Translations under genes and position numbers: made by a program
The notes under the pieces: generated by a model
The model's database searches: none
The model's input: the letters and a program-made list of their open reading frames with translations, nothing else
Told to the model about the DNA's origin: nothing
Part shown: piece after piece, positions 55,572 to 64,000 of the stretch
How positions within the stretch are numbered: the stretch's first letter is position 1
Layout: each line of letters starts with the position of its first letter
NCBI GenBank assembly: GCA_035515795.1
Contig: DATJAY010000020.1
Coordinates: 1 to 64,000 of the forward strand
Direction of reading: 5' to 3'
Source of the DNA: Candidatus Acidiferrales bacterium
GTDB taxonomy: Bacteria > Bacteroidota > Ignavibacteria > Kryptoniales > JAKASW01
Length of the DNA stretch: 64,000 nt

Positions 55572-57584
55572 ATGCAAAATCAAGCCTTCGCTTATGCCCT
55601 TGTTCAATCGCTCTACGATCAAGGAAAAGATTATATTGATGCCTTCTCGCCATTCTCGGTGGTATCACTGTCCAACCTGAATGGATCATCCACTGAATTG
55701 GAAATCCAGCAAAGATTATTATTCGATTTTGGTCTAGATGTTCCCCTATACTCGTTGAGAACAATCCTGACCCGGGCCGGGAGGAACGGTTACGTCGAAA
55801 AGATAAAAGGGGAATACAAACTAAAAGAACCAGGAAACCAACTTGCGGTCAGCATAAGTAATGAAATAAACGAGGCAAAGGTCTCCACTGGTTCCCTTTT
55901 CGATTTTCTATCGACGTACATGCAATCCAAAGGAATCAAAGTGTCCCCCAAGGGGATTGGGGAGATGCTCTTGGATCTTATCAAAAGTGACCTATTGATG
56001 TTTGAAGCTTACTTTGCGAATGGCGGAAATGAGGCACGGTCTGTCATAAAGAACAATGAACAACAATCTGCACGCAGAACTCATGATCAGATCCTCATTG
56101 AGGCACTGAGCCATGTTTCAACAAGTGAACCAGATCATAATAAGGTTCTCGAATCTATTGTACGGGGGGCGGTAATATCTTTATCCCTCAAGAGTAATGA
56201 GGATGTATCCACCGTGATGCGACGATTCAAGCCTACTGTGCTCTTTCTGGATTCTAATTTTGTGTTTCGGATGCTTGAACTTACACATGCTGATTTGTGT
56301 CAACCTGTGAAGGAGTTAGTTGGCCTCCTAAAATCCAGAAAGGAGTTCTCATTAAAGGTTTTTGATTTTACAATCGAGCAAATGACCCTTGTCCTTGCCG
56401 CATACCCGGGGCATCAACATCTGTATATAAAAGACGTTGCAGTGAATTCTATCTATTCTTCATTAAGAATGAGAGGATGGAAGACGTCAACCGTCTTAGA
56501 ATACATAAGAAATCTTGAAGAATTGCTCCTTTCCTACGGCGTCGGAGTAGAGACGACGGGAATAAGACTTCATTCATTTTCTCCAGCAGACTTTTCCTGG
56601 CAGGAGGGACTGCGCACTTTCAAAAGCCCGAAGATCCCCAGTGACAATTCTATTAATCATGACTTGGCGGCGATTGAGAGAGTGGCAAGACTCCGTCGAC
56701 ATCCTAAGAAGAGAATAGAGGATTCCGCCTTTTTCTTTCTCAGTTGTGACCATAGATTGGCACAATTCAATCTTCAGTATTGCCAACACCATGCAATGAA
56801 AACAATTGCGGAAGTTATCCCTGATAGCGTTCTGACCAATGTACTTTGGTTAAAGGACCCGAAAGAGATAAAGAGATTAGATATTCATCAGGTCATTGGG
56901 ATGTTCAAGCGCAATAGTCTAATCGATAATGACGTATGGGTTAGATTTTTTGATTTGCTTCATGAACTTAAGGACTCGGGCAAGGTCGATGATGACTTAG
57001 CATTTGCGCTGCTATATGATAGTCACTTGCGTGAATATTTGTTTGGATTGGGTGATCCTGCAAAAGAAGCGGTAGTTACGTACGCAGATCTTGAGCCCAT
57101 GATTGAAAATGCCAAACGGCGGAGGCGAGAGGCTGCGATCCAGCACGAGGCAACTGAGAAGGCCAAGAAACTTGCAGAAGAGAGGGCGAAACATCTTACG
57201 GGGAAGGTGGAATTTCTAGAGCCACAGAGTATGGAGTTAATCGAAAAAAACAAGCAACTTATCGAGAACCTGTTGAGCATAAAGGATACTGTAAGAAGAG
57301 AATGCGCTGCGAAAGCACGAGCAATATCAATTGAGATCGCAGTGTTGTTTTGGGAGGTTGTGGTGGGTGTTTTTCTTGTGTTAGAATCAAAATATGGGAT
57401 TCAAAATCTGCCGTCATGGATTATTTCTGTCGGCCTTTTTGCGCTCAACGTAGTGTTCGATCGGAAATGCTTTAAGACTGTTAGAAATTGGTTGCAGGAG
57501 AAATTCTATCGAAGTTCAATCAAAAAGTACAAGCTTGAGAATATCTCTGATCAGTTTATGCTGGATTCGAACAACTCTGTTTAG
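55572..57584 (+). CDS. PIN-like domain protein with C-terminal transmembrane hairpin
   Basis: 670 residues; GAGG precedes the ATG. The N-terminal part may be winged-helix-like (LRTILTRAGRNGYVEKIKGE). The central PIN-like nuclease fold has candidate metal ligands Asp227 (PTVLFLDSNF), Glu269 (FDFTIEQ), Asp364 (INHDLAAIE) and Asp393 (FFFLSCDHRLAQF). A charged coiled coil (~520-590) leads to two membrane segments (~592-640). I predict a membrane-tethered ribonuclease-like effector. It is not in an operon with recognisable partners. Confidence 0.65.
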   Translation: MQNQAFAYALVQSLYDQGKDYIDAFSPFSVVSLSNLNGSSTELEIQQRLLFDFGLDVPLYSLRTILTRAGRNGYVEKIKGEYKLKEPGNQLAVSISNEINEAKVSTGSLFDFLSTYMQSKGIKVSPKGIGEMLLDLIKSDLLMFEAYFANGGNEARSVIKNNEQQSARRTHDQILIEALSHVSTSEPDHNKVLESIVRGAVISLSLKSNEDVSTVMRRFKPTVLFLDSNFVFRMLELTHADLCQPVKELVGLLKSRKEFSLKVFDFTIEQMTLVLAAYPGHQHLYIKDVAVNSIYSSLRMRGWKTSTVLEYIRNLEELLLSYGVGVETTGIRLHSFSPADFSWQEGLRTFKSPKIPSDNSINHDLAAIERVARLRRHPKKRIEDSAFFFLSCDHRLAQFNLQYCQHHAMKTIAEVIPDSVLTNVLWLKDPKEIKRLDIHQVIGMFKRNSLIDNDVWVRFFDLLHELKDSGKVDDDLAFALLYDSHLREYLFGLGDPAKEAVVTYADLEPMIENAKRRRREAAIQHEATEKAKKLAEERAKHLTGKVEFLEPQSMELIEKNKQLIENLLSIKDTVRRECAAKARAISIEIAVLFWEVVVGVFLVLESKYGIQNLPSWIISVGLFALNVVFDRKCFKTVRNWLQEKFYRSSIKKYKLENISDQFMLDSNNSV

Positions 57585-57729
57585 TGTAGGCATTCTTCGT
57601 AGCTCTGGTTTCTGCACATTGTATCACTTATTGCAAAATCACCCCCCAATAATTGTTCTCTTGTAGAGAGCTTGGAATTTCCCCCTCTCTATACATGTAT
57701 ATTTCCGATTCATTTTTTATATTGGATAA

Positions 57730-59037
57730 ATGAATTACGAGGTAAGGGGAGCATCCCTCCCGCATACGAAATCTACGACAATCAACGGCTCGTTTGAAGT
57801 ACCCGGCGATAAGTCGATTTCCCACAGAGCCTTAATCTTTTCGTCGCTCGCGAACGGAGTGTCGGAAATCGATGGGATATCGACAGGCGGCGATGTGCGA
57901 AGTACGATGAGCTGCCTGAAACAGCTGGGCGTGAAGATCGAACAGACGAACGGTACGGTAAAGGTCCATGGGAAAGGAAAATTTTCCTTCTCGCCTTCGC
58001 GTGAAGTTCTCGATGCGGGCAACAGCGGTACGACGATGAGACTCCTCACAGGCGTCCTTGCAGGACAAAAGTTTGAAAGCACTATAAACGGCGATGAGAC
58101 TCTGCGCAAAAGACCGATGCAGAGAATAATCGATCCGCTCGCTCAAATGGGAGCAAACATCGTCCCGTCATATAACTCGACGGCGCCGCTGAAAATTTTC
58201 CCGTCCGACAAACTGCACGGAATCAGGTACGAGCTTCCGCTTCCGAGCGCGCAGGTAAAATCGTCTGTTCTTCTTGCCGGAATGTTTGCTGAAGGAGAAA
58301 CGACCATCGTCGAGCCGGTCGAGTCGCGCGATCATACCGAGCGGATGTTGAAATTAAATAAAGTTAAGACCCCTTCCGGCTTCGAGACGAAAATTTCTTG
58401 CGATTATAATGTGGAGCCGGCAAAGTATGACGTCGCCGGCGATATTTCTTCCGCAGCTTTTTTCTTGGCCGCCGCTGCGATTCTCCCGAATTCATCCGTA
58501 ACTGCTCTAGGTATCACGTTGAATCCGACGAGGATCGGTTTCCTCGACGTGCTCGAGAAAATGGGAGCGCAGGTCAAGGTTGAGAAAGCCCGCGAGGCGG
58601 CGGGTGAGCCGATCGGAGATGTCACGGTCTCATATTCCGAGCTGAACTGCATTGAAATCAAAGGCGGGTTGATCCCGAGGCTGATAGACGAGCTGCCGAT
58701 TATCGGCGTGATGGCTGCATTTGCACAAGGAGAGACCGTCGTCCGCGATGCGCATGATCTCCGCAGAAAGGAGTCCGACCGGATCGTGGCAGTTGTCGAC
58801 AACCTTGAAGCGATGGGTGCGGAGGTCGAAGAGCTCGATGACGGCTTTATCGTCCATGGTACAGGGAAATTGAATGGAGCGGAAATAAATTCATATAAGG
58901 ACCATCGAATCGCCATGGCGTTCGCGATAGCCGGGCTCGCGGCGCACGGCATGACAACGATCGAGAATGCGGAATGGGCGCAGATTTCCTATCCGGAATT
59001 TTTTGAAACTCTTGAAAGACTTGTCGTGAGGAATTGA
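57730..59037 (+). CDS. aroA: 3-phosphoshikimate 1-carboxyvinyltransferase (EPSP synthase)
   Basis: 435 residues. The motif [18 protein letters not shown] at the start and [19 protein letters not shown] are the EPSP-synthase signatures. [14 protein letters not shown] and [15 protein letters not shown] complete the active site. It performs the sixth step of the shikimate pathway. It opens a tight gene run with trpD further down, so aromatic biosynthesis is partly clustered. Confidence 0.95.
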   Translation: MNYEVRGASLPHTKSTTINGSFEVPGDKSISHRALIFSSLANGVSEIDGISTGGDVRSTMSCLKQLGVKIEQTNGTVKVHGKGKFSFSPSREVLDAGNSGTTMRLLTGVLAGQKFESTINGDETLRKRPMQRIIDPLAQMGANIVPSYNSTAPLKIFPSDKLHGIRYELPLPSAQVKSSVLLAGMFAEGETTIVEPVESRDHTERMLKLNKVKTPSGFETKISCDYNVEPAKYDVAGDISSAAFFLAAAAILPNSSVTALGITLNPTRIGFLDVLEKMGAQVKVEKAREAAGEPIGDVTVSYSELNCIEIKGGLIPRLIDELPIIGVMAAFAQGETVVRDAHDLRRKESDRIVAVVDNLEAMGAEVEELDDGFIVHGTGKLNGAEINSYKDHRIAMAFAIAGLAAHGMTTIENAEWAQISYPEFFETLERLVVRN

Positions 59038-59039
59038 AG

Positions 59040-60149
59040 ATGGCACGGGTTAAACTCGACAAGATTTCGAAAGTTTATGACGGCGGAGTCGTCGCTGTGG
59101 AAGACGTCAGCCTCGATGTCGCCGACAAGGAATTTGTGGTTCTCGTCGGACCTTCGGGATGCGGGAAGACGACCACGCTTCGCATGATTGCAGGACTCGA
59201 AGAAATTTCGAGCGGCGAGCTCTACATCGAAGATCGGCTGGTCAACGACGTCGCTCCGAAGGATCGGGACATCGCGATGGTGTTTCAGAATTATGCGCTC
59301 TATCCGCACATGACGGTGTTTGAGAACATGGCGTTCGGATTAAAGCTGAGAAAATACTCGAAGCAGGAAATAGATTCACGCGTGAGGGAAGCGGCGGAAA
59401 TTTTGGGAATAACGGAGTACCTTGACAGAAAACCCAAGGCACTGTCGGGTGGTCAGAGGCAGCGCGTCGCGCTCGGACGGGCAATCGTCCGGAAGCCGAA
59501 AGTGTTTTTGTTCGACGAGCCTCTTTCGAACCTCGACGCCAAGATGCGCGTCCAGATGCGGGCAGAGATTTCTAAACTCCATCAAAAACTCGGCGCGACG
59601 ATGATTTATGTGACGCACGACCAGGTCGAAGGGATGACGATGGGCGACAGAATCGTCGTTATGAAGAGTGGAGCGGTGCAGCAGATCGATACGCCTTTGA
59701 ACCTTTATAATAATCCGGTAAATAAATTTGTCGCCGGATTTATCGGAAGCCCCGCAATGAATTTTTTTGAAGGACATATCAGAAGGAACGGCAAATTATT
59801 TTTCAACGAAGTGAACGACGGCATCAAGCTGGAAATCCCCGAGTCCGTCGAATCGAAACTCTCTCCTTACGCGGGAAAGAATTTGTATCTCGGGATCCGC
59901 CCCGAACACATTTCAATTTATGAGTATCATCATGGTGAGCTCGATGCGGCCTCATCGCTGCGGGTCGATATTTCCGAGCCGATGGGAAATGAGGTCTATC
60001 TGTATTTCAATTCTCCTACGACGCAGATCGTCGCGCGCCTTTCTACGCCGGTCGATCCCAAGCCCGGCTCAGAGCTGAAAATGTATTTCGACACGACGAA
60101 GGCCCAGTTTTTCAACAAGGAAAATGAAAACTCGATTTTATTGAATTAA
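59040..60149 (+). CDS. ABC transporter ATP-binding protein, UgpC/MalK type
   Basis: 369 residues from the ATG at 59040 ([16 protein letters not shown]). Walker A is [19 protein letters not shown], signature [17 protein letters not shown], Walker [19 protein letters not shown]. The C-terminal ~120 residues are a TOBE/regulatory domain ([11 protein letters not shown]). It energises a sugar or glycerol-phosphate importer; its permeases are not in the window, so it may serve several systems. It starts 2 bases after the aroA stop. Confidence 0.9.
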   Translation: MARVKLDKISKVYDGGVVAVEDVSLDVADKEFVVLVGPSGCGKTTTLRMIAGLEEISSGELYIEDRLVNDVAPKDRDIAMVFQNYALYPHMTVFENMAFGLKLRKYSKQEIDSRVREAAEILGITEYLDRKPKALSGGQRQRVALGRAIVRKPKVFLFDEPLSNLDAKMRVQMRAEISKLHQKLGATMIYVTHDQVEGMTMGDRIVVMKSGAVQQIDTPLNLYNNPVNKFVAGFIGSPAMNFFEGHIRRNGKLFFNEVNDGIKLEIPESVESKLSPYAGKNLYLGIRPEHISIYEYHHGELDAASSLRVDISEPMGNEVYLYFNSPTTQIVARLSTPVDPKPGSELKMYFDTTKAQFFNKENENSILLN

Positions 60150-60150
60150 T

Positions 60151-61776
60151 ATGGAAATACCACTAACCGGACTACCGGATCAATCGAAACTCTACACGGA
60201 CTATCTTGAAAATTTCGATAGCCTCAGGAAATACTACAATATAGATTTCTCCAACGAAGATGAGCTGCGGAATTATTTTGCCCGTGCCCTCGAAAGTTTT
60301 TCTCCGAAACGCGAGAGGCTGATCGGAATACTCCGCGGCCAGAATTCGCGGTTGAATAATTCTCCAGGTCATGAAGCTTTGCTGGATGTTCTCAGCAAAG
60401 ACAATGCCCTCGCTGTGGTGACCGGCCAGCAAGTCGGCTTGTTCTGCGGACCGCTTTACACTCTCTTCAAGACGATAAGCGCGATAAAGCTCGCTGACGA
60501 GTTGAAACAAAGATTTTCCGAATTTGAATTCGTCCCCGTGTTCTGGCTTGAAGGAGACGACCACGACTTCGAGGAATCGAACCACATACATCTGTTGAAC
60601 GGTGCATCGGACGTCGTTCGGGTTGAAGCTATTATCACGAACGGTGAAGGGGAAAATCTCCATCCGCTGAGCGAAATAAGATTCGATGCGTCAATCGAAC
60701 AGGTTTTTCAGCAGGTCGACGCTCTGCTCCCTGCGTCGGAATTCAAGCCTGCCATGATGAAAATGATAGAGTCGTTTTACAGAGAAGGCGAGACTTACTC
60801 CACAGCATTTGCAAAGACCATGACGAAGCTGTTGGCAAAGCATCCGCTCCTGCTGGTGGATTCATATGATCCCGAGATAAAAAAAGTCCTCAAGCCGGTC
60901 TTCGAGAAGGAATTCCAATCGTCCCCGCGTACGAGCGAAGAGGTCATCAAGCAAAGCGCGGAGCTTGAAGAGATTTACCACGTTCAGGTGAAGCCGAGAG
61001 TGATAAATATTTTCTACATCGAAGACGGTATCCGCCGGGGTCTTGAACCCATTGGAAACGGTATTTCTCTTCGTGGCACAAAGAGGAAGTTGATGCAGGA
61101 GCAAATCAGAACGATACTTGAAACGAAGCCGGAATCATTCAGTCCGAACGTGGTGCTTCGGCCTATTTGCCAGGACTATCTTCTTCCGACGGCTGCTTAC
61201 GTCGCCGGTCCGGGAGAGATTGCCTACTTTGCGCAACTGAAAGGTGTGTACCAGCATTTCGGAATAGAGATGCCGCCGCTCTTTCCGAGAGCCGCCGCCA
61301 CGATCCTTGAACACAGAATTGAAAAAGTCATGGAGAAATATCGTCTGGAATTCTCCGATGCGTTTTCCGATTTTGAGCAGGTAATGAAGAAGGCGTTGGC
61401 GGCCGCGAATCCCGAAAATATCCCGGGTGAGTTTCAAAAGGCCGCCGGGGAAATAAAGAAATCAGTCGAGAGTCTTGAGCCTCTGATCTCCCGCGTCGAT
61501 CCGACTCTGAAGGGAACAATGGACTCCACGGTCTCGAGAATAGTGTATCTCCTCCAGCATTTCGAAGAGAAGACGACGACAGCTTATCGGCGCAAGAACG
61601 AACAGGTTCTGCAGCAGACTAAAAAATTTCAGCACTCGATTTTTCCAAATCGCGAATTGCAGGAGCGCGTATTAAACTTCACTTACTTTTATAATAAATA
61701 TGGAGAAGAATTCATCGAGATCCTTTTCCGCGAGCTGCCTTCTTACGCAAAACTCCACAAGGTGGTAATCATTTGA
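60151..61776 (+). CDS. bshC: Bacillithiol biosynthesis cysteine-adding enzyme BshC
   Basis: 541 residues, the full family length. The segment AVVTGQQVGLFCGPLYTLFKTISAIKLA is the BshC signature. VFWLEGDDHDFEESNHIHLLN and RPICQDYLLPTAAYVAGPGEIAYFAQL are also conserved. A coiled-coil region occupies ~385-500. It adds Cys to GlcN-malate in the last step of bacillithiol synthesis. It starts just after the ABC gene stop and is followed 1 base later by trpD. Confidence 0.93.
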   Translation: MEIPLTGLPDQSKLYTDYLENFDSLRKYYNIDFSNEDELRNYFARALESFSPKRERLIGILRGQNSRLNNSPGHEALLDVLSKDNALAVVTGQQVGLFCGPLYTLFKTISAIKLADELKQRFSEFEFVPVFWLEGDDHDFEESNHIHLLNGASDVVRVEAIITNGEGENLHPLSEIRFDASIEQVFQQVDALLPASEFKPAMMKMIESFYREGETYSTAFAKTMTKLLAKHPLLLVDSYDPEIKKVLKPVFEKEFQSSPRTSEEVIKQSAELEEIYHVQVKPRVINIFYIEDGIRRGLEPIGNGISLRGTKRKLMQEQIRTILETKPESFSPNVVLRPICQDYLLPTAAYVAGPGEIAYFAQLKGVYQHFGIEMPPLFPRAAATILEHRIEKVMEKYRLEFSDAFSDFEQVMKKALAAANPENIPGEFQKAAGEIKKSVESLEPLISRVDPTLKGTMDSTVSRIVYLLQHFEEKTTTAYRRKNEQVLQQTKKFQHSIFPNRELQERVLNFTYFYNKYGEEFIEILFRELPSYAKLHKVVII

Positions 61777-61777
61777 T

Positions 61778-62818
61778 ATGATACGCGAGGCAATTTCAAA
61801 ACTTGTCGCGGGCGAGAATCTCTCGCGGGATGAAGCATACAGGACCATGCTGGAGATAATGAGCGGAGAAACTACCGAGTCGCAGATCGCCGGATTTCTC
61901 ATTGCGTTGAGAATCAAAGGCGAGACCGTGGATGAAATAGTCGGCAGTGCGCTCGCGATGCGCGAGAAGGCGGACAAGCTTCATATCGAGAAAGAGGTGG
62001 TTCTCGATACTTGCGGAACGGGCGGCGACAGCGCGGGCACATTTAACATTTCTACCGCTGCTGCATTGGTTGCATCTGCGGCCGGCGCGACGGTCGCAAA
62101 GCATGGAAATCGAGCAGTGTCGAGCAAATCGGGAAGCGCAGACGTCTTGAAGGCTCTTGGATTAAATCTGGACGGACTCGATTTGCAGAAGACGGAGAAG
62201 GCACTGCGAGAGATCGGGCTGGCTTTTCTTTTCGCGCCGGTCCATCATAAGTCGATGAGGTTTGCGGGGCCGGTCAGGCGCGACCTCGGCGTGCGGACAA
62301 TTTTTAATCTGCTCGGCCCGTTGACGAACCCGGCAGGAGCGAATCGTCAATTGCTGGGGGTTTACAGCAAGAATCTCCTGCGAAGAATAGCGGAAGTTCT
62401 TAGAGACCTCGGGAGTGAGGCGGCGCTCGTCGTTCACGGTGAGCCGACGATGGATGAGATTTCGCTCTGCGGAAAAACTTTTATTGCGGAACTAAAGAAC
62501 GGAAAGATAGACGAGTACGAAATTGCGCCTGAAGATTTCGGCTTCAAGCGCGCTGCGCTAAACGATCTCGTCGTCCATAATCAGGAAGAGTCTGTCGATG
62601 CTTTTATGAAGGCAATAAAAGGGATGGATTCGCCGTTCTTTGATGCTATGCTTCTTAACGCGGGTGCGGCAATTTATGTGGCGGGCATCGAGCAGAATAT
62701 TGAGGCTGGAATAGCCAGGGCGCGTGACGTTGTCGTAAATGGACAGGCGGAGAACAAGCTCCGCTGTCTTATTGAGATAACCGGGTCTGCCGGTCCGACA
62801 AACACTCCGCAAGCATGA
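61778..62818 (+). CDS. trpD: Anthranilate phosphoribosyltransferase
   Basis: 346 residues. The PRPP site is LDTCGTGGDSAGTFNISTAAALVA, followed by AKHGNRAVSSKSGSADVLKALG, with VHHKSMRFAGPVRRDLGVRTIFNLLGPLTNP downstream. It makes phosphoribosyl-anthranilate in tryptophan synthesis. No other trp genes are in the window. Its stop overlaps the next gene by 4 bases (ATGA). Confidence 0.95.
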   Translation: MIREAISKLVAGENLSRDEAYRTMLEIMSGETTESQIAGFLIALRIKGETVDEIVGSALAMREKADKLHIEKEVVLDTCGTGGDSAGTFNISTAAALVASAAGATVAKHGNRAVSSKSGSADVLKALGLNLDGLDLQKTEKALREIGLAFLFAPVHHKSMRFAGPVRRDLGVRTIFNLLGPLTNPAGANRQLLGVYSKNLLRRIAEVLRDLGSEAALVVHGEPTMDEISLCGKTFIAELKNGKIDEYEIAPEDFGFKRAALNDLVVHNQEESVDAFMKAIKGMDSPFFDAMLLNAGAAIYVAGIEQNIEAGIARARDVVVNGQAENKLRCLIEITGSAGPTNTPQA

Positions 62819-64000
62819 TCGAGAGTTTCATTCTGGCCGTGGTGCTTTTTGCTTCCGCATCACTTTGCTGGGGTTTCGTATGCTCCGTTGACGCGGTCAA
62901 GTTTGGGAAACGTCTCCTTATTACCTCGATCTTTATTTCAGCAATCCTTTCTATATTTGCCGCCATATTTTTCGTGAAGGGATTTGCGGAATTGGAAGAG
63001 GATATCGGTATTCTCGGCGCATCAATAGTCTTTGCCCTTTCTTTTATTCTGAGCCTGTCGGTCGGTGCCGTGTTGAGCGTCTATTCGAAGTCAGCGAAGA
63101 TGTTCGTGTATGTCGAGAAAATGCTTAGAGGGTCCGGCGAGAAAGACGGGCGTGAGGAAATTATCGACGAGATTCTGGATCGCAGCTCCGAAACCGGACA
63201 GATAGATGTCCTTGAACGTGAGCTGATCGAGAGCGTGCTGAAGTTCACCGACAAAACAGTCCGTGAAGCGATGGTTCCACGCGGCGATATAGTGGCGATT
63301 GATATTGATGAAGATCGCAGGCATTTCCTGCATAAGGTTATCGAGGAAGGATATTCGCGTCTTCCGGTCTTTCGCGGCTCGATAGATAATATCGTCGGAA
63401 TAATTTATGCAAAGGATTTGCTGACGATGGTGGAAAGCGATGCTGTGATAGTTCTCCACGACCTTCTCCGGCCTCCGTACTATGTGCCGGCTACGAAAAA
63501 AATAAGTCAGCTCCTCCGTGAAATGCAGAGGGACAAGATACATCTCGCGGTTGTGGTCGACGAGTTCGGCGGAACAGAAGGCATTGTGACTCTTGAAGAC
63601 GTTCTCGAGGAAATCGTCGGTGAGATACAGGACGAATACGATGAGAATCCATCGGAGTTGACCCGCGATCCGAACGGAGATGTTCATATTGCAGGGTTGA
63701 TGACAGTGAACAGGTTCAACGAGCTTCTCGAAGCCGGTGTCCCGCAAAGCGACGATTATGACACCATGGCAGGCTTCGTACAGAAACTTGCCGGAAAGCT
63801 TCCCCAAAAAGATGAAATCTATAACCACGAGGAAATGTTTTTCATCATAGAAGAAGTCGCCCGTCATAGGATCAAGCGGCTTCGGGTATCGTTTAAAGAA
63901 CACCCGGCTCAGACTGCCGAGACGAACGATACGGCTTCTGATATAGATCGCTTGACCGACGTCTATCGCCGGTTTCAAAGACAGAGTGGCGATAGGGTTG
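62815..64000 (+). CDS. CorC/HlyC-family CBS-domain membrane protein, 3' partial
   Basis: At least 395 residues; the frame runs off the window end. The ATG at 62815 overlaps the trpD stop. Three membrane segments fill the first ~100 residues (LAVVLFASASLCWGFV, LLITSIFISAILSIFAAIFF, ILGASIVFALSFILSLSVG), shorter than the usual DUF21 domain. Two CBS domains follow (VREAMVPRGDIVAIDID, HLAVVVDEFGGTEGIVTLED). The CorC_HlyC domain begins near residue 290 (VHIAGLMTVNRFNELL). A role in magnesium or cobalt efflux is likely by family. Confidence 0.85.
   Translation, partial: MIESFILAVVLFASASLCWGFVCSVDAVKFGKRLLITSIFISAILSIFAAIFFVKGFAELEEDIGILGASIVFALSFILSLSVGAVLSVYSKSAKMFVYVEKMLRGSGEKDGREEIIDEILDRSSETGQIDVLERELIESVLKFTDKTVREAMVPRGDIVAIDIDEDRRHFLHKVIEEGYSRLPVFRGSIDNIVGIIYAKDLLTMVESDAVIVLHDLLRPPYYVPATKKISQLLREMQRDKIHLAVVVDEFGGTEGIVTLEDVLEEIVGEIQDEYDENPSELTRDPNGDVHIAGLMTVNRFNELLEAGVPQSDDYDTMAGFVQKLAGKLPQKDEIYNHEEMFFIIEEVARHRIKRLRVSFKEHPAQTAETNDTASDIDRLTDVYRRFQRQSGDRV

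Overview
The window looks like a chromosome segment of a Bacteroidota/Ignavibacteria-type (FCB group) bacterium. The evidence is the type IX secretion sorting domains with the NYPNPFNPTT signature on two large secreted proteases (12036-14945 and 41770-44583), two bacillithiol genes (ypdA, bshC), a glutaminyl-tRNA synthetase next to gltX, many outer-membrane beta-barrel or surface proteins, and several sigma-54 activators. No rRNA, phage or insertion sequence was seen. There is one tRNA, Thr(CGT), at 7633-7704. Assignments rest on motif recognition by eye; no database search was possible.

Layout. 1-6.5 kb: secreted and surface proteins (an Ig-like/LAS-peptidase-like fragment, a repeat surface protein, a beta-barrel), a small-molecule methyltransferase and small dimeric alpha/beta proteins. 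6.8-11.9 kb: MgtC-like protein, tRNA-Thr, ypdA, rlmN, adk and a barrel protein. 12-15.5 kb: a T9SS-exported subtilase and a nucleotide-hydrolase-like protein. 15.6-18.3 kb: a SAM-I type riboswitch and terminator controlling metY-metX. 18.5-26.3 kb: a kinase/NtrC-type regulator pair, gltX-glnS and a ComM/YifB ATPase.

26.4-44.6 kb is the most interesting part. A GAF histidine kinase and NtrC-type regulator are followed by a second, receiver-less sigma-54 activator, then by what I interpret as a RiPP (ribosomally made, modified peptide) cluster on the minus strand: an ABC exporter, a 42-residue precursor peptide with three clustered cysteines (32444-32572), and a PqqD-domain radical SAM/SPASM maturase. 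Divergently transcribed are an ABC-2 permease, its ATPase and a NEW3-domain protein, plausibly for efflux or self-protection. Three sigma-54 promoter-like sequences and two arrays of four alternating TGGGNA/TNCCCA half-sites at exactly 12-bp pitch tie the activator gene, the exporter-precursor-maturase genes and the ABC-2 genes into one predicted regulon. A multi-PAS hybrid kinase, a small coupled ORF and a secreted papain-like protease follow.

44.7-52.9 kb: GIY-YIG protein, alpha-L-fucosidase with PA14, glyoxalase-like protein, M28 peptidase, amino-acid permease and isoaspartyl peptidase. 52.9-57.6 kb is an accessory stretch of unrecognised genes: an in-phase 21-bp tandem repeat of about 15 units, a perfect 30-bp palindrome, a two-gene DNA-binding/membrane-protein pair and a membrane-anchored PIN-like protein. 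57.7-64 kb: a compact housekeeping run aroA, ABC ATPase (UgpC/MalK type), bshC, trpD and a CorC-family protein cut by the window end.
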